64,000 nt of DNA from Sulfuracidifex tepidarius (GTDB lineage: Archaea > Thermoproteota > Thermoprotei_A > Sulfolobales > Sulfolobaceae). The notes beneath the pieces were generated by a model. It made no database searches. It was given only the letters and a program-made list of their open reading frames with translations, and was not told the DNA's origin. Below, one piece after another: positions 28,028 through 37,701 of the stretch. The stretch spans positions 1,874,875 to 1,938,874 of the forward strand of contig NZ_AP018929.1 of the NCBI RefSeq assembly GCF_008326425.1, written 5' to 3'. Both the position numbers and the translations under genes were made by a program. Every line of letters begins with the position of its first letter. The first letter of the stretch is position 1.

Positions 28028-30085
28028 TTACCTCTCGCCTCCCTTAGAAGTTTCCAGTGTCTTGTAAAATAGAAGACCAGCGTGATACCCTATAGCCCTG
28101 CAGTTAACAGTAGCTATTCTCCTCATGTCTTCGCTCTCTACGTCGTAGTAACTTATCTTCACTTTCGGGTAAACGGTAATGTCGTCTGAATGGGCAGTGA
28201 AAGCCAAAGTCAACGTAAGTGCGTTATTGGTCTTGTTGAAACTTTCGCTCACATTTAACAGGAACTCCTTTCCCATCCTCTCGATTTCTGTTTTTTCTTC
28301 CTCCGCGCTTTTAGAGAGAGTTGCTATTACCTCGTCCTTTTTGTCCTTGAGGGCCATCCGAGCCAATCCCCTCATGAGCTCCTTCTTACCTAAAGAGAAC
28401 GACTTGATCGTCCCTATCCTTTGAGTCCACGGGTCACACACCTTACTACAGACCTCACCGTAGCACAGACTGCAGTATTTCCCAAGGAGGGCCTTCGACA
28501 ATATTTCTCCTGTTTTCTCTACATCGTAATAGTAAAAGACGTCTCCCCCTCTGATGGCTCTATCTAAGTAGTCCGAGAACTCGCCAATTTCCTTCACCTT
28601 GCTCTTGGAGGTTAAGAACTCGTAGAATAGAGCGTTCTTATCGCTAGTCTTCTTGTCCCCCGTCCTCATCATATATTCTTCCAGTGATATATCTTTCCCG
28701 TGAGTGACTTCCAGGAAGGATATCTCCCCATCGGACTTCTCGATTATGTCCACGACCCTAGCAACAGGACCTTTGCCTCCCTTTTTCTCTACGATATAGC
28801 TAACGTCAACGCCTTCGTTGAATAAGTTCCTCATTGCTTCGTCAAGGTTGTCGTATTCTGGAGTCTTCGGAGTCAAGGTAACTACGAGGTACTTGATTCC
28901 TCCTTCTCCGTCCTCTCCCTTCCTAATGAGTCTCCCTAACCTCTGATAGAAACGGAGGGGACTTTGAGGTACATCCGTCATGACTAAGAGCTTCGCCTCC
29001 GGTATGTCCACGCCCTCTTCTCCTACTATAGTTGAGACTATTACGTCTACGTCTCCCCTCTTAGCCTCGTCGACTATCTCCTTCCTCTCCTCCTTGCTGG
29101 CGTCCCCTGTCAACACCTTGACCCTCCCTCCCATGGAGACCAGAGTAGTTTCGAATTCGCTCGCCGTCGCTTTCCTGGAGGTGAAGATGAGGACGGGACT
29201 GAAGTCTTCCACTTTATAAGTAGAGAGGACTTGTTTCAGTGCTCTTGCCTTATGGCTCATCCCTTCGCTGTTACACAGGCCCTGAAGGGCAGGGTGTTCT
29301 CCTACCTTATTTCCAAGCCTTTCCAGACTGTCGCAGAAAGCCCTCTTCCCGTAGCTGTAAAGGGTAGTCTCCAGGAACTTCACGGTGTCCTTGTTTCCCT
29401 TTACTTTACCCATCATCATTGCCTCGTACGCCACATCCTCCAGCCCGTCCATCTCGGAATCGAAGAGGTCAGCTATTGCCTTAGGTGGCTTAAAGGAAGG
29501 GTCTATCTCGGCTAGAGTCTTGAAGTCGTAGGTGAGGACTACAGGGGACCCGAACTTGCTGTAGACCTTTGTATCTAACTTGTATCTCCTGCTATTGGGG
29601 AGCAAGGCAGTGAACCCGACCAGAAACTTTGGGTTCATTTCTACAATTGCGTCCGAATATCTAGGATCCCCAAAAGCGTGGTGTACCTCGTCTACTACTA
29701 GGGAATCTACCTTCGGAGAACATTTAGCTGAAGTGAACGGAGTTGAGACCACGACTGACTTGTTCTGGTTGAAGCTTGTGCATTCGCCCTCGTACTCGAC
29801 TCCGACGTTGTCGAACACCTTGCTCCAGAAATTGTGGTACATCTGGTCACAGAGAAGCCTGGTCGGCTCTAACGCTATCACGTTCCTATGACCCTTGGTG
29901 GTGAGGTAATACGCTATAGCCAGTTCGACCACTGTTTTCCCAGACCCTGTAGGCATGGAAATTACGACGAACCTGGACTTGTTCAATGCGTCAATTACGT
30001 CCTGGGTTACCCTTTCTTGATAAGGATACATTGAAAATCCAAGAGTTTTCTCTAGGACGTCTTTGAACCCTTCAACCCAATCCAT
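28028..30085 (-). CDS. SF2 helicase with C-terminal Cys cluster
   Basis: A 685-residue protein from MDWVEGF; a TATA-like GGATTTTACTT about 28 bases upstream favours this over 30106. Helicase motifs in order: PTGSGKT (I), EPTRLLC (Ia), DEVHHAF (II), GFTALLP (III), LIFTSRKA (IV), VSTIVGEEGVDIP (V), YQRLGRLIRKG (VI). The VI motif and DEVH box are like archaeal Hef/Rad25-type helicases. Around residue 550 lies C-x2-C-x4-C-x3-C, a zinc or iron-sulfur site outside the helicase core. The C-terminal ~150 residues are unknown. Probably a repair helicase. Confidence 0.85.
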   Translation of the reverse strand: MDWVEGFKDVLEKTLGFSMYPYQERVTQDVIDALNKSRFVVISMPTGSGKTVVELAIAYYLTTKGHRNVIALEPTRLLCDQMYHNFWSKVFDNVGVEYEGECTSFNQNKSVVVSTPFTSAKCSPKVDSLVVDEVHHAFGDPRYSDAIVEMNPKFLVGFTALLPNSRRYKLDTKVYSKFGSPVVLTYDFKTLAEIDPSFKPPKAIADLFDSEMDGLEDVAYEAMMMGKVKGNKDTVKFLETTLYSYGKRAFCDSLERLGNKVGEHPALQGLCNSEGMSHKARALKQVLSTYKVEDFSPVLIFTSRKATASEFETTLVSMGGRVKVLTGDASKEERKEIVDEAKRGDVDVIVSTIVGEEGVDIPEAKLLVMTDVPQSPLRFYQRLGRLIRKGEDGEGGIKYLVVTLTPKTPEYDNLDEAMRNLFNEGVDVSYIVEKKGGKGPVARVVDIIEKSDGEISFLEVTHGKDISLEEYMMRTGDKKTSDKNALFYEFLTSKSKVKEIGEFSDYLDRAIRGGDVFYYYDVEKTGEILSKALLGKYCSLCYGEVCSKVCDPWTQRIGTIKSFSLGKKELMRGLARMALKDKKDEVIATLSKSAEEEKTEIERMGKEFLLNVSESFNKTNNALTLTLAFTAHSDDITVYPKVKISYYDVESEDMRRIATVNCRAIGYHAGLLFYKTLETSKGGER

Positions 30086-30209
30086 GCGTATAACGTGTAG
30101 AGTCAAGTAAAATCCTTATCTCCTCCCTTCATGTCTTCCCAATTCGTCTTGCGGAGTAGGGGATGAAGGTTGTATATGTGCATGATGGACGGGAATTATT
30201 GAAAACGAG

Positions 30210-30395
30210 TAGCTTTTTTTATTGAAAAATCCCTACAGAGTTACTGAGTGTTAAAAACAATTTAATGGCAATAGGATAGAGATTAGATAGTTAGCTATAA
30301 GTTTGAAAATGTTCTCACTGTAAAATGAATAAAATTTATTTTATGAGGCTACAGGACGAAAATATTTAGATAATAGGAATTCCCGTTAAAAACTA
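30210..30395 (-). repeat. MITE-like element, copy C
   Basis: About 186 bp, inverted relative to copy A. Starts TAGCTTTTTTTATTGAAAAA and ends GGAATTCCCGTTAAAAACTA. It lies in the gene-free stretch 30086-30673, the rest of which shows nothing recognisable. Confidence 0.7.
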
Positions 30396-30673
30396 CTAAA
30401 CGAGCATTTGTATCTCTAAGACACTTTGTTAGTTCACGGTTACAAGGCGATATGAGTCATAGGTATACATTAAAGGGAGAACTGCATGTTACTATTCTGC
30501 CTATTAACGTTAGTTAACACACCAACGACGTTGCGTTCAACCTCTAGGGTATGAGTGTCTTCAGAGCCTAGTCTAGGTAAAGTGAATGAAGCAGAAACTC
30601 AGGGAGGTGGTTAGCCTAGTTCAAGATATGAACTTCCAATATATTTTAAAAACTTGTAGCATTGTCCTAATTT

Positions 30674-31162
30674 ATGTATACAAATTATACGTATCAGCAG
30701 TCGGAACTTTTTTATGGAATAATCATAGCTCTGCTCATAACTTTCTCTTCCCTGAGGTCTCTGAGGGGAAGGAAGGTGAAACCGTTTAACCTCTTTACAA
30801 GACCATTAATCTACGTTATCTTGGGACTCCTCATTCTCCTTACCGATATTTCCCCATTAGTCTTAGTCGCGGTTATACTAGGTTCGATCCTTGGAATCCT
30901 CCTAGGCGATAGATTCGGTAAAGGTTCACAAGTTTTCCTAGACCAGGGGGAAATTTTTTACAAAAGATCTCCAATTATACTAGCTATCTGGTTAAGCTCT
31001 TATATTGCAAGAGTCCTCATGTATCCCTACTTGGGCTCTAGCTTACTATATGTTGTTAGTATAGCGTTGGACTTTCTCCTTTTCATGTCAGGGTTCATGT
31101 TGTTGGGTGAATCCATATATGTGTTCAGGGAGTATTCCAAACTGAAGCGCGCTTACAGTTAG
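30674..31162 (+). CDS. DUF1453-like membrane protein
   Basis: A 162-residue protein with about five membrane helices and a conserved-looking GSILGILLGDRFGKG loop as in CcdC/DUF1453 proteins. ATG at 30674 follows a TATA-like ATATTTTAAAAAC by ~25 bases, so the transcript is probably leaderless. Flanked by MITE copies C and D on either side, in opposite positions. Function unknown. Confidence 0.6.
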   Translation: MYTNYTYQQSELFYGIIIALLITFSSLRSLRGRKVKPFNLFTRPLIYVILGLLILLTDISPLVLVAVILGSILGILLGDRFGKGSQVFLDQGEIFYKRSPIILAIWLSSYIARVLMYPYLGSSLLYVVSIALDFLLFMSGFMLLGESIYVFREYSKLKRAYS

Positions 31163-31345
31163 GAGTAGAATCTTTTCCCATTAATTACATGCTGAAACTA
31201 ATTCGGATTGAAGAACAGCTCCATAACCAGGATATAGGCAACGCTTTCCTTATCTCGAGCTAGCACGGTGTATCTATATGTTATTTTTACTTTAGCTTTG
31301 TTGAGGGAAGGAAAGTCTCTCTTTTTCGGAGAAGGAGAACTCGGT

Positions 31346-31529
31346 TAGCTTTTATCGGGAAATCCTTACAGAATCACGTGACCTTAAAAATAATTTAATA
31401 GCGATTAGGAGATAGACTAAACAATTAATTATAAGTTCTAAAATCTTCTCACTATAAAATGGATAAAATTAATTTTATTACACTACAAGATGAAAACATT
31501 TAGACAGCAGGAATTCCCCTAAACTGCTA
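31346..31529 (-). repeat. MITE-like element, copy D
   Basis: About 184 bp, inverted relative to copy A. Starts TAGCTTTTATCGGGAAATCC, ends GGAATTCCCCTAAACTGCTA. CTCGG flanks it on both sides (31340-31344 and 31530-31534), which may be a target duplication, although similar bases follow copy A. It fills much of the gene-free stretch 31163-31666. Confidence 0.75.
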
Positions 31530-31666
31530 CTCGGCTTACAAAAAATCTATATCACTTTTATTGATAATATATATCCTAACCTATCAAAGTTCATTATTAA
31601 CTTTATGCCCTTTTTAAAGAAAGTTTTTTATTCTTTGAAAATTATATTATTTAATGGGTGAAAGTG

Positions 31667-32062
31667 ATGGATATAAGGGTGATGAATAGGGCAGTTACAA
31701 TTTCATCATCCGTAATTTATTCCGTTAACATCATATTGTCAGTTGCGCTTTATTCCGTACTATCTTACGTAGGACTTCCAGTAACTAACATAGTGGAGAG
31801 ACAGGTCTTGATAAGCGTCCCTCTAATGTCTGCCTTATTTAATGCGTTAATCTTAGCTATGATAACGATGAGCTTGAAATATGCTGAGTATTACGGGATA
31901 TTTAAATCGGGTTTAGCGATAGCTATATACTCTGGTTACATAGCGGCGTTCTCTCCTCCTACTTACCTAGTGTTATTCATGGGTTCTATAATGGCTTTGT
32001 GTGTTATTCAAATATTATTACTTTACTACTACGCTATGCTTCAAAAGCTCATGTTCGGGTGA
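31667..32062 (+). CDS. Small four-helix membrane protein
   Basis: 131 residues from ATG 31667 (GGTGAAAG upstream as ribosome site; an in-frame GTG at 31658 is the alternative). About four hydrophobic helices, few charged residues. First of three overlapping genes (31667, 32059, 32396). Family not recognised. Confidence 0.6.
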   Translation: MDIRVMNRAVTISSSVIYSVNIILSVALYSVLSYVGLPVTNIVERQVLISVPLMSALFNALILAMITMSLKYAEYYGIFKSGLAIAIYSGYIAAFSPPTYLVLFMGSIMALCVIQILLLYYYAMLQKLMFG

Positions 32063-32412
32063 TCCCTTTGTTACTGAAAATTACGCCAAAAGGGAAGAAA
32101 TTTTTTAAATCAGAAGTGAAGGGCTATGCGTCTTTCATTAAGAACGCTATTCTTTTGGTTAGGAATCAGAGTAGGGTTCTCTTCGTCGATTATTTAGACG
32201 ATAAGGTGAATTTAGGAGGTTACAGAGTCCCTCCCTTCCTAGAGGGTCAACTTTACTTCTACGAAGTCATAGACGTCCCTGAAGACTACGTCCCTTATCT
32301 TCCGTGTATAGCTAAGGCAGTTGAGGACAAGGTAATCCCACTGTATAAAAACAGGAGATTATCGTGTAACAAAGAACTAGTGGTAGTGATAGAGAATGAT
32401 CGATCCTCTTAA
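32059..32412 (+). CDS. Uncharacterised small soluble protein
   Basis: 117 residues from GTG 32059, which overlaps the upstream stop (GTGA) and gives MIPLLLKITPKGKK. A longer frame from 31999 would run inside the upstream gene and is unlikely. Basic N-terminus, mixed alpha/beta pattern, acidic middle (VIDVPEDYVPYLP). Overlaps the next gene by 17 bases. Family not recognised. Confidence 0.55.
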   Translation: MIPLLLKITPKGKKFFKSEVKGYASFIKNAILLVRNQSRVLFVDYLDDKVNLGGYRVPPFLEGQLYFYEVIDVPEDYVPYLPCIAKAVEDKVIPLYKNRRLSCNKELVVVIENDRSS

Positions 32413-32677
32413 TTGCGACGTCTTCAAGCGGTTGACCGACGGTAGGCTCATGATAGAAGTTCAGGGAATCAGGATATTCCTCAAAGAAGAACAAACTTTT
32501 GGAATGGTGCGTGATTTAACCTTGAAGTCTACAAACTACAACCTGATGTGTAGAATAGTTTTCGACGAGAGGAAAGAGAAGGTAATCATAGTCTCTTGTA
32601 AGGGTTTCAAAAGCGACATAGTTAAGGCTATGATCGAGGAATCTATGAAAAGGTCTGGCCTACTTTACGTGTCTTAA
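32396..32677 (+). CDS. Uncharacterised 93-residue protein
   Basis: MIDPLNCDVFKRL start, overlapping the preceding gene. It has three Cys (positions 7, 52, 69) and an alpha/beta pattern. Last gene of the three-gene unit. Family not recognised. Confidence 0.55.
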   Translation: MIDPLNCDVFKRLTDGRLMIEVQGIRIFLKEEQTFGMVRDLTLKSTNYNLMCRIVFDERKEKVIIVSCKGFKSDIVKAMIEESMKRSGLLYVS

Positions 32678-32716
32678 CAAAGTTAAGGCTTTTTTTCATG
32701 AGTTTTATCTAGCTTA

Positions 32717-32731
32717 GAAAAGTTTTTTTAT
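32717..32731 (+). promoter_or_regulatory. TATA-like promoter of the Hsp20 gene
   Basis: AAAAGTTTTTTTATT about 25-35 bases before the ATG at 32753. A closely similar AAAAGTTTTTAT stands before 34520 and 44245. A GAGGT ribosome site follows at 32744-32748. Confidence 0.45.
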
Positions 32732-32752
32732 TAACAATGCGAAGAGGTACCT

Positions 32753-33259
32753 ATGTTCGGTAGGAAGAAGAAGGATAATAAAGACGATAAGAAAGACGAT
32801 GCAGTTCAGCCAAGTGATCCTTTCATGGATATGTTCGAGAAGATGATCAAGGATCAGGAAGAGATCATAAGGTCCATGTTCGGAGACATTGACAACAATT
32901 TCTCTCATTCCGTCGTAACTAGGGTCAGCGTCGGTCCGGACGGAAAACCCAAGGTAGAGAAGTTCGTAAACGGAGTCCCTGTTACACAGGAGGAAAGTGA
33001 GGACGTGGAGCCCGAAATTGTGGAGTCAGGTGATAAGGTCGTATTTACAATGGAGCTACCCGGGGTCAGTAAGGACAAGCTGTCCGTGAGGCTCAAGAAC
33101 AAAGTAAAGCTCATTGTGAGCACTGAAGACGGCTTTAGAAGGGAGGTCAGTTTACCCGGTTCAGTATCGTTAATTTCAGCTAGGTTCAAGAACGGGGTCC
33201 TTTCCTGCACTTTCCACAAAGAATACGTGGAAAGTGAAGAGGAAATACACTTAGATTGA
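32753..33259 (+). CDS. Small heat-shock protein (Hsp20/alpha-crystallin)
   Basis: A 168-residue protein: a charged, Lys/Asp-rich N-terminus (residues 3-17), a helical segment, then an alpha-crystallin domain from about residue 85 (VVFTMELPGVSKDKL, then LPGSVSLISARFKNGVLSCTF). The A-x-x-x-NGVL motif is the family mark. It holds unfolding proteins. The usual C-terminal I-x-I anchor is not clear; EEIHLD ends the chain. Own promoter. Confidence 0.85.
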   Translation: MFGRKKKDNKDDKKDDAVQPSDPFMDMFEKMIKDQEEIIRSMFGDIDNNFSHSVVTRVSVGPDGKPKVEKFVNGVPVTQEESEDVEPEIVESGDKVVFTMELPGVSKDKLSVRLKNKVKLIVSTEDGFRREVSLPGSVSLISARFKNGVLSCTFHKEYVESEEEIHLD

Positions 33260-33333
33260 GGAACTCCAATTGTATCGCCTGTTTTTCCACTTACTGCCAA
33301 TGTTTTAAAGGAAGAGCTGAGATGAAATAATAA

Positions 33334-34455
33334 ATGGATTTGACTAAGCTGACGTCAAGACTTGTTGAGTTACCCTCAATTTCAAATAGCGCCTCTTTGA
33401 GGGACACGGCTGAGTTTATAGCAGAGTGGTTGCACGGCGAGGGAACCAATGCTGAAATATTAGAGCTTGACAGGGGATATCCCATTGTGGTATCGAAGAG
33501 CATGAAGACCAACAGTAGGACTATCATGTTGAACGGTCACTTTGACGTGGTACCCCCAGGAGATTTGAAAGCGTGGAAATACCCCCCGTTCTCTCCTACT
33601 TTGGTTGACGGTAAAATGTTCGGGAGAGGTACGGCAGACATGAAGGCAGGACTGGCAGTCTTCATGCAACTCTACGTTGATCTGGTAGACAAACTGGACT
33701 ATAACCTCATATTTACAGCAGTCCCCGACGAAGAGACTGGAGGAGAACACGGTAGCAAGAGGCTCTCCGAGATATATAAGCCCGACTTGGTCCTTATATC
33801 CGAACCTACGGGGAAGGAAAAGATAGTTTTAGGGGAAAAGGGGATGATCACCCTTAAGCTAAAGGCCAGGGGTAGAAGTTCACACGGCAGTATCCCTTCA
33901 CATGGAGAGAACGCAATTGTGAAGATAGTGAACGACATAGGGCGTCTTTGCTCCCTTGATATTGTGGAGAGGTCCTTCATCATGGATTCAGAGCCTGAGT
34001 TCCAAGAGGACATGGGGCGTGTGACAGTGAATGTCGGTACGGTGAAGGGAGGGATCAAATCTAACGTGGTCCCAGACTACTGTGAGGCAGAGGTCGACGT
34101 AAGGGTCCCATTGACCATGAACCTTGAAGACATGATGGAGAAAATAAAGGGAACAGTGAAGGAGAGCGAGGTCGAGGTAGTTAACTCTTCTCCTCCAAAT
34201 TTCACGCATCCCTCTACCCCACACATACAAGTGTTAGAGAAAGCAATATCAGAGGTGACAGGGAACCCCCCTGTGAAAGTAGCCGTACCGTATAGTACTG
34301 ATGGAAAACACTTCAGGAGGAACGGGACTTCAGTCATAGTTTACGGTCCGGGGGACATAAGGAACGCTCACTCAGTGGACGAGTTCGTAGATATGGACGA
34401 AGTTAATACCATGTATAAGGTTTATTCTAACTTTTTAAGAAACATTCGCTTCTAG
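33334..34455 (+). CDS. M20 family metallopeptidase (ArgE/DapE type)
   Basis: A 373-residue enzyme. NGHFDVVPPGD (about 69) holds the first metal His and Asp, GRGTADMKAG (about 92) the bridging Asp, DEETGGEHG (about 131) the general base, SEPTG (about 153) a ligand, SSHGSIP (about 188) the dimer-domain His, and the last His is in NAHSVDE (about 352). It deacylates N-acyl amino acids or peptides. Sulfolobales make Lys and Arg with LysW-bound intermediates, so this one is more likely a general aminoacylase or dipeptidase. Confidence 0.85.
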   Translation: MDLTKLTSRLVELPSISNSASLRDTAEFIAEWLHGEGTNAEILELDRGYPIVVSKSMKTNSRTIMLNGHFDVVPPGDLKAWKYPPFSPTLVDGKMFGRGTADMKAGLAVFMQLYVDLVDKLDYNLIFTAVPDEETGGEHGSKRLSEIYKPDLVLISEPTGKEKIVLGEKGMITLKLKARGRSSHGSIPSHGENAIVKIVNDIGRLCSLDIVERSFIMDSEPEFQEDMGRVTVNVGTVKGGIKSNVVPDYCEAEVDVRVPLTMNLEDMMEKIKGTVKESEVEVVNSSPPNFTHPSTPHIQVLEKAISEVTGNPPVKVAVPYSTDGKHFRRNGTSVIVYGPGDIRNAHSVDEFVDMDEVNTMYKVYSNFLRNIRF

Positions 34456-34483
34456 ATTCTGTTTTTAATTGTTTTTAGTATAG

Positions 34484-34495
34484 AAAAGTTTTTAT
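34484..34495 (+). promoter_or_regulatory. TATA-like promoter of the MFS gene
   Basis: GAAAAGTTTTTAT 25-30 bases before the ATG at 34520; identical core to the box before 44245. GAGGAAGG just before the ATG may serve as a ribosome site. Confidence 0.45.
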
Positions 34496-34519
34496 TTCCT
34501 TCATGCAAAAGAGGAAGGA

Positions 34520-35665
34520 ATGGAGCGGAGGCAAAGGTTCATTGTCATAGGACTCATCACAATGCTCTTCAACTCCCTTTACCAGTACTCGTGGAACGCA
34601 CTAGAACCTCTGTTCAGGTCAGGCTTTCAGGTATCCTTAGTGCAGGTCGAAGTAGCGTTCACTCTGTTCACGATTTTCTCCACGGGTTTCCAGACAGTGG
34701 GAGGCCACTTTGCGGACAAACAAGGTCCTAGGAAGATTGGTATAATCTCAGCAATATTTGCGGCGGTAGGATTCCTCGGCACGTCGTTCTCCACTTCCAT
34801 CTATGAGTTCTACGTTTGGTGGTCGCTAGGGAGTGTGGGAGAGGGAATACTCTACGGGATAGCTTCCAACCTAGCCGTGAAGTGGTATGCAGACAGGAGA
34901 GGTCTAGCCACGGGTCTAGTTTCATTAGGCTTCGGTGTGGGAGCTTCCGCTATAAATCCCCTGATAGAGACTTTCTCTTCCTTCAGGGAACCCACTCTCT
35001 TAATAGGCATCTCGGAGATAATAGCTGTCCCAATCCTCATGTGGTTCGCTGAGTATCCTAAGAAGCAGAACCCCGGTAGGACACCCAGTGAACTCCTCAA
35101 GACGTGGGGGTGGTGGTCCCTTTACTTGTCATTCGTGATGGCTGCAGTCCCCTTGACTGTCATGTCCTCTTCTCTAGCTTACCTTGCTAAGGACTTCTCC
35201 CCTGAGTACCTAGCGTTGTTGATAAGCGTGTTTCCATTTATGAGCGGAGTAAGTAGACCCATCATAGGACACCTCTCCGACAAGATAGGACGAGCCAAGT
35301 CTGTAGCTATGACCGACTTGATGATGTTCCTTGGGTCAGTCCTCCTTTTGGTCGGCTTCCTGCCTATCTCAGCTGTGATCATAGGTTTCTTCGGGGGGTC
35401 CACAATAACCCTGTATTTCTCCCTCGTTGGAGACCTTTTCGGGTCAAAGTTCTCTACCTCAAATAACGCTATACTCTACACGGGGAAAGCCGTTGCAGGA
35501 GTTTTAGGCGGAGTTGTGTTCAGCTACCTCTTCTTGGTCTCACATCTAGGGTCTTTCATATACGTGTCCGTGTCCAGCATAGCGGGACTACTGTTTCTCA
35601 TAGTATCAGTGAAGGCTGTAAGGTCGGAGAACAAGAAGAAAGGAAACTCTTTCGTCATATCTTAG
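34520..35665 (+). CDS. MFS transporter (oxalate/monocarboxylate-like)
   Basis: A 381-residue carrier with twelve predicted helices. GGHFADKQGPRKIG (about 61) and GHLSDKIGRAKS (about 251) are the loop-2/3 and loop-8/9 MFS signatures. The sequence around YQYSWNALEPLF and GVGASAINPL is typical of the OFA (oxalate:formate antiporter) branch. Substrate unknown. Own promoter; single gene. Confidence 0.85.
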   Translation: MERRQRFIVIGLITMLFNSLYQYSWNALEPLFRSGFQVSLVQVEVAFTLFTIFSTGFQTVGGHFADKQGPRKIGIISAIFAAVGFLGTSFSTSIYEFYVWWSLGSVGEGILYGIASNLAVKWYADRRGLATGLVSLGFGVGASAINPLIETFSSFREPTLLIGISEIIAVPILMWFAEYPKKQNPGRTPSELLKTWGWWSLYLSFVMAAVPLTVMSSSLAYLAKDFSPEYLALLISVFPFMSGVSRPIIGHLSDKIGRAKSVAMTDLMMFLGSVLLLVGFLPISAVIIGFFGGSTITLYFSLVGDLFGSKFSTSNNAILYTGKAVAGVLGGVVFSYLFLVSHLGSFIYVSVSSIAGLLFLIVSVKAVRSENKKKGNSFVIS

Positions 35666-35955
35666 TTGTCATAGACCAGTGAGACGGTTTAACTTGTGTC
35701 TAGATCGAGACGACTTCAGCTGTGGAACTAACCCCTATCTTTTGTAAGGAGAGGTAATGAGTTACGAAAGTGGAGAGATGAGGCTGGGTAGTAAGGTCTA
35801 AGATGAAAAGATTAATATATGTACATATTGAAAAAAGAAAATAAGAACAAAGATAAAATTCTTGAAATATAATATATTTAGATAATTTGAAATGATATGA
35901 TCTAAATAATTTGAAGAAAATAAAGAATTTTGAATCTTAGTGAATTTTAAGCATA

Positions 35956-37701
35956 TTATGAAACGTTTCTAACGGTCTTTTCATATGCTTGAAGTAAATT
36001 ATCTATTGGTAGGACTCCAATATACTTCTCACCATCGACTACACAGACCCACCTGCTTCTAAGCCTAGCCATTATTTCCCAACAGTCTTCAAAGGACGAG
36101 TCTAGCTTAACGTAAGGCACTCCTTTGATTACATATCTTGCTACAGTGTCTTTTCTGTCTGCCTTTTCCAGATCCCTTAAAAACACTGCTCCTACAAAGT
36201 TATCATTATCGTCAGTTACAGGTAGACTCATAAAGTTGTTCTCTGTCATCTTTGAAAGTGCAGTCTCTACCTTATCGTGTATTTTAACCCTTATATCCAA
36301 TAACTTTGCGTCTTTAACTTTCAGTACCTTCATTACTGGGGTTTCATATTCCATCTTGTGTGCTGGCGAATCCCTCCTTGTGGGAACTTGAGCCCGATAA
36401 ATTGTATAATTGCCAGATACTAGATATGAAATAGCTACAGCTATCATAGCCCCAGGTAAAATCTGAAGGCTCCCGGTCATCTCAGTAACCATAACTATTA
36501 CAGATAATGGAACTTTTCCCGCGGCTCCGAAAAAAGCAGCCATACCTATTATTACGAAGGGAGCAATTGCAGGTGCTACTTGTGGGAATAAATAGTGGAA
36601 GAGCAGTCCTATGTCAGCCCCTAAAGTCGCCCCTATGACAAGTCCAGGCGCGTAAACTCCTCCGCTTCCTCCTGAGCCGATGGAGAAGGAAGTAGCAAGG
36701 ATCTTCAAAAACGGGAGTGAAACTAACAGAACTATTAGGGGAAGTACGGGTGAATAAAAGGCATTAAATTTAGCATACTCAGTCAAATTTATCCATCCGT
36801 AACCTGTGCCTATTACTTCTGGGGCTACTAATGCTATAGCCCCCATTATTAGTCCACCTATTACGGGTTTAAAGTAGTTACTTATTTTAAGCCTCTTGAA
36901 GACGTACTGGACTCCGTAGAACGACTTTACGTAAAGTATAGCCATCACCCCGCTTACTAAGCCTAATACTGCGTACATTGGTAAACGGAACGGGCTGAAT
37001 GTACCGAGGTAGTAGCCAAAGACCGGTGTGAAGCCGAAAAAGGAGCCGAAGATTACGTAACCTATTGCAGAGGCGACTAACCCTGGATAAATCAGTTCTG
37101 GTTCGAGATCTCTTCTATAGAGTATTTCTGCAGCTAGTAGGGCTCCGCCAATTGGAGTCTTGAATATCGTACCTATCCCAGCTCCAATTCCTATAGCAAC
37201 CATCCTCCTCCTATCTTCTGGGGAGAGCTTAAAGAGATCTCCCAATAACGACCCTATGCCTGCAGAAAACTGCGCTGTAGGGCCTTCTCTCCCTGCACTA
37301 CCTCCAGACCCTATAGTCACGGCAGAAGCAATCACCTTTACTGGAACTACTACCCACCTCATCTTACCTTGATAATCATGATATGCCCTTATTGCAGCAT
37401 CGGTGCCGTGTCCCTCAGCTTCTGGGGCGAATGTATAAACAATGAATCCAGAAATTGCACCACCTATAGCGATAGAAAAGGGAATTAAGTAATAGTGTCC
37501 CTTATTGAAGACGAAGGAAAGGGTTCCTCCTTCTCCTAAAGGCCTAGGGTAAGACATTCCAATAAATTTGAAAAGGAAGATAAACTCCATTAAGTGTAAC
37601 AACTCATAGAACGTTGTAGCAGCAAGACCAGCAACTACGCCTACAATTGCACCAAGAATAAACCATTTTTCGAAGTAATGAAGGCGATCGAAAATACTCA
37701 T
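35956..37701 (-). CDS. ClC-type chloride channel/antiporter with CBS pair
   Basis: A 581-residue protein: ClC membrane domain (residues 15-440) with [14 protein letters not shown] (about 131) and [12 protein letters not shown] (about 343) as selectivity-filter motifs, then two CBS domains (about 465-575). The gating Glu is present (GREGP). In acidophiles ClC proteins help keep internal pH and positive potential. Complete length. Upstream TATA-like region (AAGTTATTTAAG on the minus strand) suggests its own promoter. Confidence 0.92.
   Translation of the reverse strand: MSIFDRLHYFEKWFILGAIVGVVAGLAATTFYELLHLMEFIFLFKFIGMSYPRPLGEGGTLSFVFNKGHYYLIPFSIAIGGAISGFIVYTFAPEAEGHGTDAAIRAYHDYQGKMRWVVVPVKVIASAVTIGSGGSAGREGPTAQFSAGIGSLLGDLFKLSPEDRRRMVAIGIGAGIGTIFKTPIGGALLAAEILYRRDLEPELIYPGLVASAIGYVIFGSFFGFTPVFGYYLGTFSPFRLPMYAVLGLVSGVMAILYVKSFYGVQYVFKRLKISNYFKPVIGGLIMGAIALVAPEVIGTGYGWINLTEYAKFNAFYSPVLPLIVLLVSLPFLKILATSFSIGSGGSGGVYAPGLVIGATLGADIGLLFHYLFPQVAPAIAPFVIIGMAAFFGAAGKVPLSVIVMVTEMTGSLQILPGAMIAVAISYLVSGNYTIYRAQVPTRRDSPAHKMEYETPVMKVLKVKDAKLLDIRVKIHDKVETALSKMTENNFMSLPVTDDNDNFVGAVFLRDLEKADRKDTVARYVIKGVPYVKLDSSFEDCWEIMARLRSRWVCVVDGEKYIGVLPIDNLLQAYEKTVRNVS

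Noticed and set aside
35860-35950. Repeated GATAATTTGAA / AAATAATTTGAAG units as a CRISPR or operator array
   Set aside because: Only two or three AT-rich imperfect units without regular spacing; simple sequence is the easier explanation.
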